The notes under the pieces were generated by a model. That model saw only the letters and a list, made by a program, of their open reading frames with translations. It had not been told where the DNA came from and ran no database searches. From Incurvaria masculella (lineage: Eukaryota > Arthropoda > Insecta > Lepidoptera > Incurvariidae): a stretch of DNA of 64,000 nucleotides. The DNA is taken from NCBI GenBank assembly GCA_946894095.1, contig OX335641.1, positions 10,248,501-10,312,500 of the forward strand, read 5' to 3'. A program made the position numbers and the translations under genes. Below, one piece after another: positions 61,901 to 64,000 of this stretch (its first letter is position 1; each line of letters begins with the position of its first letter).

Positions 61901-63360
61901 TTGTTCATTCAATGCGATGGTACGATTTGACTTGTTTAAGATTTTCAGCAAAAAAATACCATGCTGACACAGGTATTCGTTGTTTGATATTAGATAGCAA
62001 ATATCAAGTAAATTGGAACAGTAATTTTCAGATGATTAGTAGACTAAGTTTATATGGGGAACACAGCTTACGGGCCGTCCTTAAGCCCTATACTACAAGC
62101 AACACAAAATATTCCTGTTATGGAATATCAATCTATTAATTGAACAAAACTTTTTCCTTAGCATACATTTCTTTTTCCAGAAGAATGTTAATTTATTTGA
62201 TCCAAATTCATCTCAATTTTGTTTATAATATTGATAGTGCCCAGAACCTTTATTGTAGCTTGATTACAATTCGGGACAAATTCGGTGTCGGAACAGAGCC
62301 ACGAAAGGACCCCAACAAATATTTAGTTAGTGCACAACTACATGCGTTTACATTTGTAATTTTTTTCAGGATTTTCAGGAACCGTTAATAGGAGCAAAAA
62401 TCGGCACAAAAAAGTATGAGCGATGGATGCCAGAGCCAGACCATTACCCTTTTTAGGGTTCCGTACCCAAAGGGTAAAAACGGAACCCTTTTACTAAGCC
62501 TCCGCTGTCCGTCCGTCCGTCCGTCCGTCTGTCCGTCTGTCACAGGGCTGTATCTCATGAACCGTAATAGGTAGGCAGCTGAAATTTTCACAGAGTGTGT
62601 CTTTATTTTGCCGCTATAACAACAAATAGGTAAAATAAAAAAAAATTATAATTAAAGGGGGGTCCCATACAAAAAACGTGATTTTTTTGTGTTAAATCTT
62701 GTACGATGGTACGGAACCCTTCGTGTGCGAGTCCGACTCGTACTTGGCCGGTTTTTTCGCTTTTTGCGACGGGACCATATAAAAGACAAAACATTTAAAC
62801 AGAATCACGACAATACATAGCTCGGTGACCCAGCATTATTTCAACGTTTTTCATACCAGGTTCATTCCCCAGAGATGCAAGTGATCGCATTGATGTCCAG
62901 TGAAAGAATACACTATGACAACTAGATCGTATTTTACTACAACTACATGCTTTTGAATTTCTTCATTGTTTGTGTTTATTGTTGATTCATGATCAGGTAT
63001 AATGCACTCGGATTTGTCATATTTTATCTTGTGCTTAGGTTTAAAATATCCATGCATGGTGTACCATAGAACATATTGAACATATTGTTTCTACAAATTT
63101 GGTTTTAACGAAAATTTATTTTGTCATTTAAGCAAAAGGCGTCAAACATAGAAAGTGATAAAACTGTGCTGAGTGCGGTTTGTCGGGTGCATCGAGTTGG
63201 CATTTTCAGCATACCCGTAGGTACTATTCCGTGACGGGTGCTGTTTGCGTTGCAGATCGTGCGCCCTGTCAGCGCGTTCCTTGTGGTGGACGTGCAGAAC
63301 GACTTCATCTCGGGCAGCCTCAACATCAGCAAGTGCTCCGCTCAGCAGGACGGCTCCGAG
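52909..63360 (+). CDS. Naam: nicotinamidase (EF-hand plus isochorismatase type), 5' part, three exons
   Basis: Exons 52935-53011, 61429-61615 and 63256-63360 join in phase (2, then 0) to give 123 residues; the gene continues past the window. Residues 24-35 (DKDGDGKLNFDE) and 66-77 (DRDRDDFINKEE) are canonical EF-hand loops. FLVVDVQNDFISGSLNIS at about 96-113 is the start of the nicotinamidase domain, with Asp100 the catalytic acid. The enzyme deamidates nicotinamide to nicotinic acid in NAD salvage. The EF-hand plus isochorismatase arrangement matches Drosophila Naam. The Cys nucleophile and metal ligands lie downstream and cannot be checked. Intron 1 is 8.4 kb of transposons, and the first EF-hand loop is split by it. 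Confidence 0.88.
52935..53011 (+). CDS. Naam: Naam exon 1 (coding part)
   Basis: ATG at 52935 (G at -3) opens MSDLEPVGNEILQDMDACYE and then TFDKDG, ending phase 2 at G|GTGAGA. A longer open frame reaches back to 52824, but its upstream Met codons lie before the predicted TATA/Inr start, so they are not used. Confidence 0.78.
53012..54315. other. Naam intron 1, proximal part
   Basis: About 53105-53240 is a dispersed repeat inverted relative to 17310-17405 (catactgtccatacaaagtg, catacgttgatgttgatttt). About 53490-53555 ends like the 16578 MITE (gttcactctgaatacgac). Otherwise unassigned. Confidence 0.45.
54316..55200 (+). mobile_element. tandem pair of tRNA-derived SINEs with duplicated 5' flank
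   Basis: Copy 1 (about 54357-54752) and copy 2 (about 54795-55190) have the same orientation. Each is preceded by the same roughly 40-bp sequence, gcaaggcctaccgtgttgaa / ...gac and gattcattcttatcattcga. Heads show the A-box tagcctagtggcgcgggg and B-box ggttcaata. Copy 1 stops at gccatccatgtcgtgac with no A tail, while copy 2 ends in A8-type tails. This suggests tandem duplication of flank plus SINE, not two independent insertions. Confidence 0.8.
55315..55532 (+). mobile_element. 5S-headed SINE, internally shortened
   Basis: gaatcgataagctttggaaa, accgcggttaggttctggat and gggtgactattttcaaccat give the 5S-like head. The body is shortened (jump from gaacgatggttgatgg to ctaatatctgacggtc) and ends in two A-runs. 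Confidence 0.65.
55533..57394. other. Naam intron 1, central part
   Basis: No exon or repeat recognised; AT-rich. Confidence 0.35.
57395..59725 (+). pseudogene. 5'-truncated LINE (Jockey/CR1-like) split by a MITE
   Basis: 57409-57720 encodes the N-terminal reverse-transcriptase fingers (WKKAYVVPLPKVNNPTDPKH, YRPISILPFLSKVLEP, VLLDFSSAFNSV). After the MITE the frame resumes at 58295 (ILYSLNISQSALDWFSSYLR, AGVPQGGVLSPLLFSIFINS, HLYADDLQLY). After a frameshift near 58715 the C-terminal region runs to 59365 (LGLWIDETLSWNTQVCEVSR, ASRLWNQLPLEIRS). The 3' UTR ends AATAAAG plus a (TTA)n tail at about 59698-59725. Reverse transcriptase motifs incl. YADD are intact, but the insertion and frameshift disable it. 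Confidence 0.85.
57721..58294 (-). mobile_element. TTAA-flanked MITE, copy D, inside the LINE
   Basis: Reverse orientation relative to copies A-C. TTAA lies at 57721-57724 and 58291-58294. Ignoring the element and one TTAA leaves the LINE frame continuous (Asp-Ile-Leu|Ile-Ala-Ile-Leu), showing a precise insertion into a then-open frame. The left end carries an extra roughly 19-bp inverted duplication (gggaaatgagcgggatgg / ccatcccgctcatttccc) absent from the other copies. The open frame starting at 58207 begins inside this MITE and is artificial. Confidence 0.85.
59726..61428. other. Naam intron 1, distal part
   Basis: A SINE scrap (cttactaggtaggagggtta, 60328-60348) is the only repeat seen. 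No exon supported. Confidence 0.4.
61429..61615 (+). CDS. Naam: Naam exon 2: EF-hand pair
   Basis: The acceptor is attgcacag|AG and the donor is AAAGTG|GTAAGC. The split codon restores Gly in the first EF-hand loop. The exon continues FDEFRLVCKALFRNERGHVY, then the second loop, and ends FCWNHWIKV. High GC in an AT-rich setting supports coding. Confidence 0.87.
61739..61927 (-). mobile_element. SINE, 5'-truncated, in Naam intron 2
   Basis: T-run then taactggacatggatggct, cacgtgggaactaggtgcca and tcattcaatgcgatggtac in plus orientation. Head missing. Confidence 0.7.
62452..62755 (+). repeat. GGGTTCCGTACC-type dispersed repeat, full length reference copy
   Basis: It begins tttttagggttccgtaccc with a hairpin (gggttccgt...acggaaccc), then tactaagcctccgctgtccg, (cgtc)n, catgaaccgtaataggtagg, tttattttgccgctataaca, ggtacggaacccttcg and a closing hairpin gtgcgagtccgactcgtac, ending ttggccggtttttt. 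Hairpins at both ends; no protein and no tRNA-like head. Class unresolved. Confidence 0.8.
63256..63360 (+). CDS. Naam: Naam exon 3: start of catalytic domain
   Basis: The acceptor is gtttgcgttgcag|AT and the donor is TCCGAG|GTACCC, 35 codons, phase 0: IVRPVSAFLVVDVQNDFISG and then SLNISKCSAQQDGSE. The VDVQNDF block is diagnostic of nicotinamidases. Confidence 0.88.
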
Positions 63361-64000
63361 GTACCCTCACATAAACTCTCTACACTGTGATGTAAATAAC
63401 ACTTAAGCGAACATTCTAAGAAAACGAAACTGGGACGTCAGCAAAACGGAGATGTTCCACTTTGCATAGAAATTGTATTATTTATTGTTTTCATACATAA
63501 AATATTAGAAGGACCAAGTTCCAAACGAGGAGAGAGTGGAGATACCACAACAAGAAAAACATGATTTGTTTTATTTCATTATTTTGTTTACCTTATCATT
63601 GTTTTGATGAATATTTAATCATTTATCAATGAAAACATGTGTTTATGTAAACCTACAAAACCCGACTGAGGTGTCACTGACAGCTGTGATATAAAAAGGA
63701 ACCGAATGCCAATTGCATTCAAGATTACCTACACTTTGAGAGAAGACAACTTCAAATTAAACCCGGACAAGAGTAAAAGAAATGGCGAAGGATGCATTCC
63801 TTAGAATAAGCGACGTATATCCTGAGTACGAAAAAGTAAATTTACTTAAGTCAACCTAGGACTGGCTCTAGCGTCTGATTCCAAATACGATTTTGGTGAT
63901 GACGGCAATGTATTTGAATGTCCCAATCTTTGCAGTCAAGGTCCATAACGCAGGTATAACGTTAAATAAAATGTATGTAGGTATAATCTTAAATACTGTG
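63361..64000. other. Naam intron 3, start, and dispersed repeat at window edge
   Basis: 63936-64000 (gcagtcaaggtccataacgc, aaatactgtg) matches 27033-27098 and continues past the window. Otherwise nothing recognised. Confidence 0.5.

Overview
This looks like nuclear DNA from a moth or butterfly (Lepidoptera, most likely a ditrysian moth). It has spliced genes with GT-AG introns, and AT-rich introns densely packed with insect transposons. Several repeats are ones I associate with Lepidoptera: a Lep1-type Helitron, tRNA- and 5S-headed SINEs, a Mag-type Ty3 element and a BEL/Pao element. The species cannot be named from the sequence alone. Family assignments rest on recognised motifs and on exon phase arithmetic done by hand. 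No database search was possible.

Three host genes can be assembled. (1) Positions 390-11650, minus strand: the 5' part of a masquerade (mas) orthologue, a secreted serine protease homologue with serial clip-like disulfide-knot domains. Six coding exons are visible (signal peptide, four clip-type Cys domains, one Pro/Thr-rich linker). The remaining clip and protease-like exons must lie left of the window. (2) Positions 36505-47980, minus strand: a complete five-exon CHTOP/FOP orthologue (chromatin target of PRMT1, a TREX mRNA-export factor) of about 314 residues. Its Arg/Gly-rich exon resembles a GC-rich minisatellite, and its last exon carries the paired Leu-Asp-x-x-Leu-Asp-x-Tyr-Met repeats. 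(3) Positions 52909 to beyond 63360, plus strand: the first three exons of a nicotinamidase (Naam) orthologue, giving two EF-hands and the start of the isochorismatase-type catalytic domain. CHTOP and Naam are divergent neighbours about 5 kb apart. About 25 kb between mas and CHTOP holds mostly mobile DNA.

Mobile DNA by region: mas introns (1.2-11.5 kb) hold a foldback element, a Helitron, a TTAA-flanked MITE inside another repeat, a 2.2-copy 264-bp tandem repeat, an RTE LINE fragment with a 5' inversion, and SINE pieces. The intergenic block (12-36 kb) holds two more TTAA MITEs, a mariner remnant, two LINE 3' ends, several SINEs, short foldback MITEs, a BEL/Pao deletion derivative (30795-33775) and a 1.3-kb TIR element carrying six TTAGG units. 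CHTOP introns hold an RTE fragment, SINEs and a structurally perfect Mag-type Ty3 retrotransposon (42542-46848) with identical LTRs, a 5-bp target duplication and one open gag-pol frame in the same orientation as the gene. The Naam first intron holds a tandem SINE pair and a 5'-truncated LINE whose reverse-transcriptase frame is split by a TTAA MITE.

I did not find a CRISPR array, operon-like system or rRNA gene. The most interesting signals are the nested and very recent transposon insertions, the SINEs that share a body but carry two different pol III-type heads, and a few orphan exon-like GC-rich islands (17.6, 20.6 and 23.2 kb) that belong to none of the three genes.
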